64,000 nt of DNA from Pseudoflavonifractor sp. AF19-9AC (GCF_003478995.1 NZ_QUGI01000008.1:1-64000); one strand, 5' to 3'. Shown: positions 20,268-29,372, counted from the stretch's first letter. Numbers and translations are program-made. The notes: generated from the letters alone by a model not told the origin.

Positions 20268-21827
20268 TTATTCCTGAAACAGACCCAGTTCTGCTTCCAT
20301 TTCCCGCACCAGAGCCCCGTCCCGGACGAATTGGAAGAGAGTCTCGATGTCCTGTCCGAAGAAGCGGTCCTCCTCCGCAAAGGCCACGCTCCGGCGCACA
20401 AAGTCGTGCAGCCGCCGGGTGGCCCGGCCCTGCTGCAGCGGCTTGCGCAGGTCGATGGCCTGGAGGGCCACCAGGATCTCAATGGCAACCATGTACTGAA
20501 GCTTCCCCACTGCCTCTCCCGCCCGCTTGGCGGCGTTGTAGGCCATAGACACCGGGTCCTCCTGGCCCGCGCAGGCGGAGATGGAGTCCACGCTGGCAGG
20601 GACAGATAGCAGCTTCAACTCGTTCTGCAGCCCGGCGGCGGTGTACTGGGGGATCATAAAGCCGTTGTTCAGCCCGGGGTTGGTCACCAGGAAGGCGGGC
20701 AGCCCGTCGTTCAGGTTCCGGTCCACCATGCGGTTGATGCCCCGCTCCACCTGGTTGCCCGCAATGGCGCAGGCCATGGAAATGATGTCCGCGTGGGAGC
20801 CCACATAGGTGCCGTCAAAGTTGCCGCACATCAGGGCCACGCCGTCTCCGTCCTCCGTGTCAAAGAGCTGGGGGTTGTCGCTGATGGAGTGCATCTCCTC
20901 CACAATAGCCCGCTCCGACTCTTTCAAAAGGCGCCAGACCGAGCCGTGGACGTGGGGCATGGAGCGCAGCACCAGGGCGTCCTGCACCTTGTCGTCCCGG
21001 TGGGCGGCGCAGATTTCGCTGTCCTCCAGCATCTGCAGCAGGTTCCGGGCACAGACATGCTGTTCCTCATGGTCCTTGGTGAGGTGAATCCGCTCATCCA
21101 GGGCCTTGGTGGTGCCGTGAAGGGCCTCGTAGCACAACGCCCCCGCCAGCTCCATGTTCTGGGCGGCGACGCGGGCATCATAGATGGCCAGCAGTGCCAG
21201 GGCGGTAACAGTGATGGTGCCGTTGAGCATGGTGAGGCCCTCCTTGCACTCCAGCACCAGAGGGGTCAGCCCCTCCTCCTCCAGCACCTGGGCCGCAGGC
21301 ACCTTTTTGCCATCCTGCAGTACGCTGCCCTCTCCAATGTAGGCCAGAGCCAGATGGGCCTCCACCCCCAGATAGCCCACCGAGCCCTCCGAGGGAGCAT
21401 AGGGCACGATGTCCCGGTTCAGAAACTGCCGAATGAGCTCCAGGGTCTCCAGACGGATGCCCGAGTGGCCCTTTCCGGCGTTCAGAATAGTCATGAACAT
21501 CACCGCCCGGGCCTGCTCCCGGCTCAGGGGCTTCCCCACCGCACAGGCGTGGGAGCGGACAATATTCCGTTGCAGTGCCCGGGCGTCCTCCTTGGGGATG
21601 ACGTAGCGCACATTCTCCCCAAAGCCGGTGGTCACTCCGTAGACCGGCCGGTTCTCCTCCAGAAAGCGCTCCACCAGCCGGCGGTTTTTCTGCACCCGCT
21701 CACAAAAGGCGGGAGAATAGGTGAGCTCCGCACCAAACCGGACCACCGCCATAAACTGGTCCAGGTCAATGAGGCAGTCGTCCAAAACCACGGGATTTGC
21801 CCCCCGCGGGTGTTTCTGTGTCTCCAT
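20268..21827 (-). CDS. HAL/PAL-family ammonia-lyase homologue lacking the MIO triad
   Basis: A 519-residue member of the histidine/aromatic ammonia-lyase family. Conserved catalytic-pocket segments are present: YGVTTGFG (Tyr63), QRNIVRSHA (His93), GLTMLNGT (Asn202), VQDALVLR (Gln282) and QEDPVSM (Glu423). However, the Ala-Ser-Gly triad that cyclises into the MIO electrophile is absent. Where histidine ammonia-lyase reads GSVGASGDLAPL, this protein reads GSVGYLGVEAHL (Tyr152-Leu-Gly154). The residue matching Tyr280 of the Pseudomonas enzyme is also a leucine (285). A normal MIO lyase reaction is therefore not expected. No hutU, hutI or hutG is adjacent. Start: ATG at 21827. The fold is certain; the activity is unknown. 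Confidence 0.88.
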   Translation of the reverse strand: METQKHPRGANPVVLDDCLIDLDQFMAVVRFGAELTYSPAFCERVQKNRRLVERFLEENRPVYGVTTGFGENVRYVIPKEDARALQRNIVRSHACAVGKPLSREQARAVMFMTILNAGKGHSGIRLETLELIRQFLNRDIVPYAPSEGSVGYLGVEAHLALAYIGEGSVLQDGKKVPAAQVLEEEGLTPLVLECKEGLTMLNGTITVTALALLAIYDARVAAQNMELAGALCYEALHGTTKALDERIHLTKDHEEQHVCARNLLQMLEDSEICAAHRDDKVQDALVLRSMPHVHGSVWRLLKESERAIVEEMHSISDNPQLFDTEDGDGVALMCGNFDGTYVGSHADIISMACAIAGNQVERGINRMVDRNLNDGLPAFLVTNPGLNNGFMIPQYTAAGLQNELKLLSVPASVDSISACAGQEDPVSMAYNAAKRAGEAVGKLQYMVAIEILVALQAIDLRKPLQQGRATRRLHDFVRRSVAFAEEDRFFGQDIETLFQFVRDGALVREMEAELGLFQE

Positions 21828-21934
21828 ATCCGTTCCTCCTCGCAGTCATTCCTGTCCGCGCTGCCGTCTTTTGGGCAGCTCTGCGGAGAATCTGGTTCCA
21901 TCATACTCGTCCGGCTCCGTTCTGGCAAGAGGCG

Positions 21935-21976
21935 AAAAAAAGAAGCTGCTTCGCCTCCGGGGAGACGAAGCAGCTT
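21935..21976 (-). terminator. Terminator of the minus-strand lipoprotein gene
   Basis: On the minus strand, aagctgcttcg pairs with its complement across a 12-base loop and is followed by ctttttttcg. It lies 16 bases past the lipoprotein stop codon. Confidence 0.85.
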
Positions 21977-21991
21977 TGGGTAAATGGGAAA

Positions 21992-22807
21992 TTACTCTAC
22001 CACGGTGATGGAGGTGATGTGGGGGTTGACGCCCTCATACCAGTAGAGGAAGCCCTGAGCGTCAATAACCTGGCCAATCTCCAGGGCCTCCACGGCCTTG
22101 TAGACCTCAGTGGAACTGTCGCAGAGGTAGGACTCCACGGTGAAGGTATAGGTCTGGTCGCCCACGGAGACGTTGAAATAGAGGTCATCCCCCTGGGTGC
22201 CGGAGCCGTCCCAGTTGTAGAGGAAGGGCACGTCGTTGCCGGCGTCGTCCTGACCGGCGGCCACTACGGTGAGGCCCTTGAAGTCCACCAGCTGGTTCTG
22301 GTGGTTGATGAGCTCCTCGGTGCCCAGCAGGGAGGTCACATCCAGAGGCTCGGCAACAAAGGTGTCGCCCTCCACAATCTCGAAGGTGCCGTCAATGATC
22401 TCAACCTCACCGGACCACTCGGTCTTATAGCCCGTAACGCGGATGCAGGTGCCGGGGACCAGCTTATCGTAGTCCTCCTGGGAGCAGACCATGTTGTACA
22501 GGAAGTAGGCGCCGTCCTCGTCCTGGGCATAGACGGTGGCCTTGTCCTCCCACCAGGACTGCTTGGCCTGGACATAGGCCTCGATGGTCACCTGGGCGTC
22601 CAGCTCGGCGGCCATGTACTCCTCATAGCTCATCACCTGGACATCAGTCTGGGAGCCGTCGGCCTGAGAACCGTCGGTCTGGGAGCCGCTTGCAGAGGCG
22701 GAAGAGGACTGGGAGGCGTCGGACTGGCTGCCGTCATTGGAGCCGGCACAGCCGGCCAGGGAGCAGACAACGCCCAGCGCCAAAAGCAAAGACAGAAGCT
22801 TTTTCAT
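21992..22807 (-). CDS. Lipoprotein with OB-fold-like domain, unknown function
   Basis: A 271-residue predicted lipoprotein. The signal peptide MKKLLSLLLALGVVCSLAGC ends in the lipobox LAGC, then a Ser/Gln/Asp-rich linker (about 22-54) spaces the domain from the membrane. The rest contains two similar beta-rich segments built around VQAKQSWWEDKATVYAQDE and GDDLYFNVSVGDQTYTFTVE. These resemble OB-fold nucleic-acid- or ligand-binding modules found in secreted clostridial proteins. The ATG at 22807 has aggagg upstream. It follows the sugar ABC transporter genes on the same strand after 159 bases, and may be in the same transcript. No function is assigned. Confidence 0.8.
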   Translation of the reverse strand: MKKLLSLLLALGVVCSLAGCAGSNDGSQSDASQSSSASASGSQTDGSQADGSQTDVQVMSYEEYMAAELDAQVTIEAYVQAKQSWWEDKATVYAQDEDGAYFLYNMVCSQEDYDKLVPGTCIRVTGYKTEWSGEVEIIDGTFEIVEGDTFVAEPLDVTSLLGTEELINHQNQLVDFKGLTVVAAGQDDAGNDVPFLYNWDGSGTQGDDLYFNVSVGDQTYTFTVESYLCDSSTEVYKAVEALEIGQVIDAQGFLYWYEGVNPHITSITVVE

Positions 22808-22966
22808 GGAATTTTCCTCCTTTTTTCTTGAAAACACGTGCAAGAGTGCGGAAAAGAATGGAAAGCGGAGGGGGGCCGCAAGCCGCGGCGCACCTCCGCT
22901 CCGTCTTCTCACAGCAGACCTAATTATAGCGCAAATCCACTGGAAATCAACCATTCACCGGGGTAA

Positions 22967-24583
22967 TCATCCATTTTTGTGCAAATGAGCCCGTTTTTTG
23001 CGTCCCTGTCTCCACTGCAATGCCAGATACCCCAAAATGAGGATCCAGGCCACCGCCAGTCCCACCAGAAGAGCCACCGCCGTCCCCGGCAGGGGGCCAA
23101 GATCTGCCTCTCCCCCGGAGGGCGAAATGGAATCCAGATGGTAGAGAGCCTGGGTATCGCTATACAGGGTCTCCAGGAAGGCATCATCCACCGTCTGGCC
23201 CCGGCGCACCGCCTTGGTCACCCCCTCGATGAGCTGCCCTGCCGCGTCCCGCAGGGAGGCCGAGCCGTTAAAGACCGGGGTGATGAAAGTATCGTCCATA
23301 TGGTCGAGCAGCAGCTGCACCGCCTGGAGCTTCACCTCATAGTAGGTGTCGTTGTCCTCCCCCGCCCGGGACAGGTAATCCTGGTACTCCGGGCTCTCCT
23401 GGGCCTTGGTGGTCACCGGCACATACCCCTCGGTCTGGGAGTAGGCAATTTGCACCTCGTTGGTGAGGAGGTACTGAGTGAAGAGCCAGGAGGCCAGCAC
23501 CTCCTGGGGGTCCTCCTTATTGAAGATACACACCGAGGGGCCCTGGGAGATCATCTGGGGGGTGTCCGGGTCAAACTGGGGCACGGGCAGCACCGCCGTC
23601 TCAAACTGCGCAATCTCCTCCTCGGCAATGTCCATCAGGGGTGCGTCGCTGCCCATCCAGGTGGAGCCGGCGGTGGAGTCCACGGCAAAGACGCACTGCC
23701 CGGCGTTGAGGAAATTGGCGGGGTAGCCGGAAATCTTGAAGGTGGAGAAGGCACCGGAGGCGGTGTTCTCCCCAATGGTCTTCAGAAGCTGGGTGGTGGT
23801 GTCGTTAAAGAGCTGGATCACCCCTGTCTGAGTGGAATATCCCGCATCCTTCTGCTTCAGCATCTGGATCATCATGTTGTCGGTGGACTTGTAGAGGAAG
23901 GGGATCATCACCTGCTGTCCGTTGAGGACGTAGGTGCCGTCGGCGTTCTGCTCTGCCGCCGCCCGGGAGACCTCCCACACAAAGTCCCAGGTGAGCACCT
24001 CGGGCAGCTCGTAGCCCAGGGCCTCCACATAGGTCTTATTCACGTAGCAGGCCTCAGTGGAGCGCATATAGGGCAGGGCGTAGTAGTGTCCTCCTAACCG
24101 GCACTCCTCCAGGAACTGGGGTACAATCTCCTCCTGGGATGGGGCGTCAAAGCGTACCTCGCTCCCCCCCAGGCCGTAGCGCTCGTCGGCCATCAGCTCG
24201 TCCAGGGGGACCACCACGTTGTCACCGGTGAGGTAGGTGGCGATGTGGTCGGGGTAGGTGATGCACACGTTGGGCGTGGTCTGGGTGGAGATGTTGGTGA
24301 TGACATCGTTGTAGATGTCCCCGTAGTTGGTATAGAGCCGCAGGGTGACGGTGATGTTGGGGTAGAGGGCCTGAAAGTCCTCGATGGCTTTTTTATAGAT
24401 GTCGGTCTGGCTCTTGTTGGTGTCGTTCTTGGCCCAGAAGGTAATCTCATAGCTCCGGCTCTCGTCAAATTCCTCCGGCACCGAGAAGGCCGCCTGCTCC
24501 TGCCGGCCGTGGCAGCCCGCCAGCAGGCCCAGAACCGCCGCCAGCAGACAGGCTACAGCCAGAATGCGTCTCACGCTTCTCAT
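22967..24583 (-). CDS. ABC transporter extracellular solute-binding protein with C-terminal membrane helix
   Basis: A 538-residue family 1 solute-binding protein of the CUT1 (carbohydrate or glycerol-phosphate) class. The lipoprotein signal ends at LLAGCHG (residues 20-26). The mature part begins with ITFWAKND and contains TNISTQTTPNVCITYPD and GVIQLFNDTTT segments typical of UgpB/MalE relatives. Unusually, residues about 503-526 form a clear hydrophobic helix followed by the basic tail RQGRKKRAHLHK. The protein may thus be anchored at both ends. It overlaps the upstream permease gene by 4 bases. The substrate cannot be read from the sequence; sugars or glycerol phosphodiesters are plausible. 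Confidence 0.9.
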   Translation of the reverse strand: MRSVRRILAVACLLAAVLGLLAGCHGRQEQAAFSVPEEFDESRSYEITFWAKNDTNKSQTDIYKKAIEDFQALYPNITVTLRLYTNYGDIYNDVITNISTQTTPNVCITYPDHIATYLTGDNVVVPLDELMADERYGLGGSEVRFDAPSQEEIVPQFLEECRLGGHYYALPYMRSTEACYVNKTYVEALGYELPEVLTWDFVWEVSRAAAEQNADGTYVLNGQQVMIPFLYKSTDNMMIQMLKQKDAGYSTQTGVIQLFNDTTTQLLKTIGENTASGAFSTFKISGYPANFLNAGQCVFAVDSTAGSTWMGSDAPLMDIAEEEIAQFETAVLPVPQFDPDTPQMISQGPSVCIFNKEDPQEVLASWLFTQYLLTNEVQIAYSQTEGYVPVTTKAQESPEYQDYLSRAGEDNDTYYEVKLQAVQLLLDHMDDTFITPVFNGSASLRDAAGQLIEGVTKAVRRGQTVDDAFLETLYSDTQALYHLDSISPSGGEADLGPLPGTAVALLVGLAVAWILILGYLALQWRQGRKKRAHLHKNG

Positions 24584-25455
24584 CCCTTCATCCCTCCCCT
24601 GGACACGCCCTCCATGATCTTCTTTCTAAAAATCAGAAAGAGCACGATGAGCGGCACCGAAATGACCACCACAGCGGCCATCATGGCGGGGATGTTCTCC
24701 CGGCCGAAGCCGTTTTCCCGAATCTCCTGAATGCCGTTGGACACCAGGAAGTAGGCCTGGTTGTCAGTGATGAGCCGGGGCCAGACGTAGGAGTTCCAGC
24801 ACTCGATGATCTTCAAAATAGTGATGGTCACCAGGGTGGGGCGGCAGATGGGGATCATCACCTTCCACAGGTACTTGAGGTCGGAGGTTCCATCCACCTT
24901 GGCCGCCCGGTAGAGCTCGTCGGGTACCTGCTCAAAGTTTTCCTTCAGCAGGTAAATATAAAAGACCGAGGTGATGGAGGGCAGAATGAGACCGGGGAAG
25001 CTGTTGCGCAGGTCCAGGTTGGTGATGGTCACAAAGTTGGTGATGACCACCAGTTCGCTGGGAATCATCATCATGGACAAAAAGAGGGCGAACAGCAGGT
25101 TTTTGCCCTTAAACTCCAGGCGGGCAAAGGCGTAGGCCGCCAGGGTGCTTACCACCACCATAATGGCGGTGGTAATGACGGAGAAAATCAGGGTGTTCAG
25201 CAGATAGCCTCCGAGAGGCACGGCGGTAAAGGCCTCCCAGTAGTTTTCCAGGGTGGGAGACAGGGTAAAGAACACAGGGGTATGCTCCGAGTTGTAGGAG
25301 CCGTAGCTCTTCAGGGAGGTGAGCACCATCCAGTAAAAGGGGAACAGCACCACCAGGGCCCAGATGGTCAGCCCCACGTAGGTCACCGCCCGCAGTCTGC
25401 GGCTGCGGCGGAGGGCGGAGCGCTCCAGACGCTCAAAATCAGCATGTTGTCTCAT
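24580..25455 (-). CDS. Carbohydrate ABC transporter permease (MalG/UgpE-like)
   Basis: A 291-residue inner-membrane permease with six predicted helices. The EAA loop that docks the ATPase is seen as ELYRAAKVDGTSDLKYLWKV, leading into IPICRPTLVTI. The MalG-like C terminus and the order next to a second permease mark it as the UgpE-type subunit of a CUT1 importer. It overlaps the solute-binding gene by 4 bases (ATGA) and follows the other permease by 10 bases, so translation is coupled. Confidence 0.93.
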   Translation of the reverse strand: MRQHADFERLERSALRRSRRLRAVTYVGLTIWALVVLFPFYWMVLTSLKSYGSYNSEHTPVFFTLSPTLENYWEAFTAVPLGGYLLNTLIFSVITTAIMVVVSTLAAYAFARLEFKGKNLLFALFLSMMMIPSELVVITNFVTITNLDLRNSFPGLILPSITSVFYIYLLKENFEQVPDELYRAAKVDGTSDLKYLWKVMIPICRPTLVTITILKIIECWNSYVWPRLITDNQAYFLVSNGIQEIRENGFGRENIPAMMAAVVVISVPLIVLFLIFRKKIMEGVSRGGMKG

Positions 25456-25465
25456 GGCGCACCTC

Positions 25466-26350
25466 TCAGGTCCAGTGCTGACGCCGGCTCACCAGCAGAT
25501 TGATGCAGGTGATGGTCAGCACAATGACAAACAGCAGGATGGCCGCCGCCGAGGCGTAGGAGGGGTAGCCGCCGCTGCTGCCGTAGAGCATGTCGTACAC
25601 ATAGCCCACGATGGTGTTCATTCCCGCGGCGTTCAGGTCGGTGCCGAAGAGGGCCACCGCGTCGCTGTACGCCTTGAAGGCTCCGATGAAGCCGGTAATC
25701 ACCAGATAGACCAGCATGGGGGCAATCATGGGCAGGGTGATGCGGGTAAAGGTGCGCAGGCGGGAGGTACCGTCCACCCGGGCGGCCTTGTAGTAGTCGG
25801 GATTCACCGAGGCCAGGGCGCTGGTGAGCACCAGAATCTTAAAGGGCATCACCACCCACACGGTGTAGAAGCACAGCACGAACATCTTGGCCCAGTAGGG
25901 ACCGTTGATAAAGTCCACAGGCCCCTGTCCGAACCAGGCCAGCACCAGGTTCACTAAGCCGTCGGTGTACTCCGTCTTCTGAAAGAGCACCATGAACACC
26001 AGGCCCACCGCCAGGGTGTTGGTCACGTAGGGCAGGAAGTAGACGGTCTGGTAGAGCTGCCGCAGGGGGCGGATGGAACTCAATCCTGTGGAGATCACCA
26101 GGGCCAGGCCGGTGGACACCGGCACGGTGATGATGACCAGAATGAAGGTGTTTTTCAGCGCCTGGAGAAAGTAGGGGTCGTGGAGGACATACTGGTAGTT
26201 GTAGGTGCCCACGCCGAAGTAGGTCTGGGAGGCAAAGTTGAAGCCCTCCTCCAGGGAGTAGATAAACACGTCGATGAGGGGGTAGACCAGAAAGGCCCCC
26301 AGCAGCACCAGAGAGGGCAGCAGGTAGAGCCAGGCCTTTTTCTGATTCAT
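25466..26350 (-). CDS. Carbohydrate ABC transporter permease (MalF/UgpA-like)
   Basis: A 294-residue permease with six helices. The EAA loop is DYYKAARVDGTSRLRTFTRI, followed by LPMIAPMLVYLV. The N-terminal KAWLYLLPSLVLLGAFLVYP is typical of UgpA-type subunits. It overlaps the ATPase gene by 4 bases and precedes the MalG-like permease by 10 bases. Together the two permeases form the channel of the importer. Confidence 0.93.
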   Translation of the reverse strand: MNQKKAWLYLLPSLVLLGAFLVYPLIDVFIYSLEEGFNFASQTYFGVGTYNYQYVLHDPYFLQALKNTFILVIITVPVSTGLALVISTGLSSIRPLRQLYQTVYFLPYVTNTLAVGLVFMVLFQKTEYTDGLVNLVLAWFGQGPVDFINGPYWAKMFVLCFYTVWVVMPFKILVLTSALASVNPDYYKAARVDGTSRLRTFTRITLPMIAPMLVYLVITGFIGAFKAYSDAVALFGTDLNAAGMNTIVGYVYDMLYGSSGGYPSYASAAAILLFVIVLTITCINLLVSRRQHWT

Positions 26351-27468
26351 TGTCCCGCCTCCCGTCCGGTTCCGGCCACGGGGATGCGCACCTCGCTGTC
26401 CCGGTCAAAGAGAAACACCTTGTCCGGCCGCAGGGCAAAGCGCACCTGGGCGGCGGAGGCGTCTACCTCCTGCTCCGAGCGGATGATAGCCCGCACCGCT
26501 CCGTTCTGGCTGGCGGGATGGGTGCACACAATGCTCACGTCCCGGCCCAGCACCTCCACCCGGGTGAGGGCGCACTGGACCGGCCCGTCTGCCTGGGGCA
26601 GGAAGCCCTCGGGGCGCACACCCACCCAGACGGCCCGGTCCGACACTCCGGGGGTGTCCAGCACCGGCTGGTCATCCAGCAGCAGCTTCCCCTGCCGCAC
26701 CTCACCGGTAAAGACGTTGATGGGGGGCGTGCCCAGGAATTTGGACACAAACAGGCTGGCCGGATCGTCGTAGACCTGCTGGGGCGCGCCCTCCTGCATG
26801 AGTACGCCGCCCTTCATCACCACAATGCGGTCGGAGATACTCATGGCCTCCTCCTGGTCGTGGGTGACAAAGAGGGTGGTAATGCCCGTCTTTTTCTGAA
26901 TCTTGCAGATCTCCTCCCGGGTCTGAAGGCGCAGCCGGGCGTCCAGGTTGCTCAGCGGCTCGTCCAGCAGCAGCACGCGGGGCATCTTCACCAGTGCCCG
27001 GGCGATGGCCACCCGCTGCTGCTGTCCGCCGGAGAGCTCCTTGGGACGGCGGTCCAGCAGCTCCTCAATCTGCACCAGGGCGGCGGTCTCCAGGGCCCGG
27101 CGGCGCATCTCCTCCCGGGAGGGGCGGGCCTCCCCCTTCAGATTTTCCAGGGGGAACAGAATGTTCTGCAGCACCGTCAGGTGGGGGTAGAGGGCGTAGT
27201 TCTGAAACACCATGCCCACACCCCGCAGCTCCGGGGGCAGGGCGGTCACATCCTCCTCTCCGAAGAAAATCTGTCCGGAGGTGGGCTTTTCCAACCCGCA
27301 GATCATGTTAAGGGTGGTGGTCTTTCCGCAGCCCGAGGGGCCCAGCAGTCCAACCAGTGTTCCGTCGGGGATCTCAAAGGTGAGATTCTCCACCGCGGTC
27401 ATTTCCCCCCGGGCCTTTTTACCCCGGTTGGGAAACCGCTTGGTGAGATTCTCCAGCCTGATTTTCAT
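26347..27468 (-). CDS. Sugar ABC transporter ATP-binding protein (UgpC/MsmK-like)
   Basis: A 373-residue ATPase of the CUT1 class. Walker A GPSGCGKTT, the signature LSGGQQQRVAIARAL, Walker B LLLDEPLSNLDARLR and the switch histidine in FVTHDQEEA are all present. A C-terminal regulatory TOBE region follows (about 280-373). The ATG at 27468 has gggaga at 9-base spacing; an ATG three codons upstream is too close to that site. It is the first gene of the four-gene transporter operon. MalK-type ATPases can serve several importers, but here the cognate permeases are adjacent. Confidence 0.94.
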   Translation of the reverse strand: MKIRLENLTKRFPNRGKKARGEMTAVENLTFEIPDGTLVGLLGPSGCGKTTTLNMICGLEKPTSGQIFFGEEDVTALPPELRGVGMVFQNYALYPHLTVLQNILFPLENLKGEARPSREEMRRRALETAALVQIEELLDRRPKELSGGQQQRVAIARALVKMPRVLLLDEPLSNLDARLRLQTREEICKIQKKTGITTLFVTHDQEEAMSISDRIVVMKGGVLMQEGAPQQVYDDPASLFVSKFLGTPPINVFTGEVRQGKLLLDDQPVLDTPGVSDRAVWVGVRPEGFLPQADGPVQCALTRVEVLGRDVSIVCTHPASQNGAVRAIIRSEQEVDASAAQVRFALRPDKVFLFDRDSEVRIPVAGTGREAGQ

Positions 27469-27600
27469 TCCACACATCTCCCTGTGAAAGCATTCTTGCA
27501 TGTAAATTATAGCGGATTTTGCAGCACAGCTCAAGGTTTGATACCAGGGGTGCAGCCACAGATTCCTATGTAAAATGAGTGCTTTTTTGAAAAAACACAC

Positions 27601-27637
27601 AAAAAAGGGCTGCGTCTCAAAGAACAGAGACGCAGCC
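27601..27637. terminator. Terminator between the P1 peptidase and ABC operons
   Basis: A perfect 11-bp stem (ggctgcgtctc and complement) with an 8-base loop. On the minus strand it is followed by ccttttttgtg, so it ends the peptidase transcript 64 bases past its stop. Confidence 0.88.
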
Positions 27638-27700
27638 TTTTCTGACGTATTTTAAGAGAACTTCTCTTCACAAGAAGAGACCGGCAAAAGGAAAACCTGC

Positions 27701-28654
27701 TCAGAGGGAGCCGCAGCTAGGCAGGCCGTAGGCGGGCTGTGCAGCCCGGACAGCCCGGACAATGGCCCGCTCCATGGCCAGAGCGGCCATGGTTCCCACC
27801 ACGTTGACATCTCCGGGGAGATCACCGGTGCTCAGTGCATAGATGCTGTCTCCATCGGCCATGGTGTGGACGGGGCGGATGGCCCGGGCAAAGCCGTTGT
27901 GGGTCATGCCCGCCACTTTGGTAAGCTGGGTCTTGTTCAGCTTTGCATTGGTCACCACAATCCCCAGGGTGGTGTTGCCGGAAAACAGATTTTCCGCAAT
28001 GGTCACATCCTGCAAAAGCTCCTCCACCGTATTGGAGAGGGCGGTCCGGTCCCCGTTCAGCAGGCCGGCAATCTGCTTGCCGCCGTCGTAGATGTCGCCC
28101 AAGGCGTTGACAGCTACCAGGGCCCCCACCTTCAGACGGCCTGCCTGGAGGGCGTAGGTGCCGAAGCCTGACTTCATGGCCCGGGCCATACCCCGGTACT
28201 TGCCCACGGAACAGCCGGTCCCCGCGCCCACATTGCCTTCGGCAGGGGCGTGATAGCTGGCCTGTTCACAGGCCTGGTAGGCCATGTCCCGGTCCGGGCG
28301 GACGTCCATCCGGCCCACACCCAGATCGAACAGGCAGGACTGGCTGACCAGGGGAACTTTCGTGACGCCCACGTCAAAGCCGATGCCCCGCTCCTCCAGA
28401 TAGGCCTGGACTCCTCCGGCCGCATCCAGGCCGAAGGCACTGCCGCCGGAGAGCAGAACAGCGTTGATGGAGTCGGCCTGGGCCACAGGGGAGAGGATCT
28501 GAGATTCCCGGGAGGCGGGGCCCCCGCCCCGGACGTCCAGTCCGGCAGGACTCATCCGGTCACAAAGCAGTACGGTGCAGCCGGTGGCGGCTTCCGCATC
28601 CTGGGCGTGTCCCACACGGAAACCGCCCACTTCCATAATTCCGATTTCCTGCAT
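27701..28654 (-). CDS. P1 family (S58/DmpA-type) aminopeptidase
   Basis: A 317-residue P1-family peptidase, an Ntn-like fold that cleaves itself to expose a Ser or Thr nucleophile. Relatives (DmpA, BapA) remove D-amino acids or beta-amino acids from short peptides. Motifs include VLLSGGSAFGLDAAGG (residues 66-81) and GNVGAGTGCSVGK (140-152). The likely self-cleavage region is GNTTLGIVVTNA (226-237), where Thr228 or Thr229 would be the nucleophile. The ATG at 28654 has gaggtg upstream. It follows the ECF S component by 13 bases, so the two are co-transcribed. The natural peptide is unknown; a beta-alanyl compound is possible. Confidence 0.9.
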   Translation of the reverse strand: MQEIGIMEVGGFRVGHAQDAEAATGCTVLLCDRMSPAGLDVRGGGPASRESQILSPVAQADSINAVLLSGGSAFGLDAAGGVQAYLEERGIGFDVGVTKVPLVSQSCLFDLGVGRMDVRPDRDMAYQACEQASYHAPAEGNVGAGTGCSVGKYRGMARAMKSGFGTYALQAGRLKVGALVAVNALGDIYDGGKQIAGLLNGDRTALSNTVEELLQDVTIAENLFSGNTTLGIVVTNAKLNKTQLTKVAGMTHNGFARAIRPVHTMADGDSIYALSTGDLPGDVNVVGTMAALAMERAIVRAVRAAQPAYGLPSCGSL

Positions 28655-28667
28655 GATGGAACACCTC

Positions 28668-29300
28668 TCACTGCTTCAGCACAACGCGCAGAGCTTTGCA
28701 GACAGAGCCGCTGACCACGCAGCCCACGATCGCTTCCATCAGCGCCTGAGGTCCCACATAGAGGGCCACAAACAGCAAAACGTTGTCCTGAAAGGCGGCC
28801 ATCAGATCCTCGCTCAAAAGAGCTTGAAGGGTGGGGGCATTTAAAAAGATCACCACCAGCACCGACATATAAAAGAGGGTGTTCAGCAGCGGCGCCGCCA
28901 CCCCGCCGATGTAGTAGGAGACGGTCTTTCCCTTGTCCAGCTTGTGGACACCTCGGAAAATCCACCCCACACAGACCCCCATGAGAATCCGGGGAATAAA
29001 GCAGTTGATTACGCTCAGGAGCACCACAGTGCCGCCGGTGTAGCCTGCCAGGAACAGGGTGCTGAAGCCGGTTTTGACGGCGGTGTAGAAGCTGATACAC
29101 CCCATGACGCCGCCTAAGATGCCTCCGGCCAGGGGGCCCAGTATCATGGCACCCACAGCAACCGGTACCGTCATAATGGACGCGTTTTGCCCGGGCAGCG
29201 GGATCACAGCCAGTCCGGCGATGTTCATCATCAGCAGGATGCCAACCAGAAGCGCCAGTTCCATAAGGTACGTGAGATCGGACGATTTTGCTTTTACCAT
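28668..29300 (-). CDS. ECF transporter S component
   Basis: A 210-residue membrane protein with six predicted helices. It has the features of an energy-coupling-factor S component: alanine-rich helices, the PVAVGAMILGPLAGGILGGVMG segment in two parts, and a length near 200. The energising EcfA/EcfT proteins are not adjacent, as usual for group II systems. The ATG at 29300 has gcaggagg upstream. The downstream P1 aminopeptidase suggests a substrate that is a beta-amino-acid-containing compound, such as pantothenate or a dipeptide. This is inference from pairing only. Confidence 0.82.
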   Translation of the reverse strand: MVKAKSSDLTYLMELALLVGILLMMNIAGLAVIPLPGQNASIMTVPVAVGAMILGPLAGGILGGVMGCISFYTAVKTGFSTLFLAGYTGGTVVLLSVINCFIPRILMGVCVGWIFRGVHKLDKGKTVSYYIGGVAAPLLNTLFYMSVLVVIFLNAPTLQALLSEDLMAAFQDNVLLFVALYVGPQALMEAIVGCVVSGSVCKALRVVLKQ

Positions 29301-29372
29301 ATTCAATTCCTCCTGCTGCCGCTCCGCCTTCTGCGGATGCAGCGCATTTTTCCGGCAGTATGCCGGCGGCTT

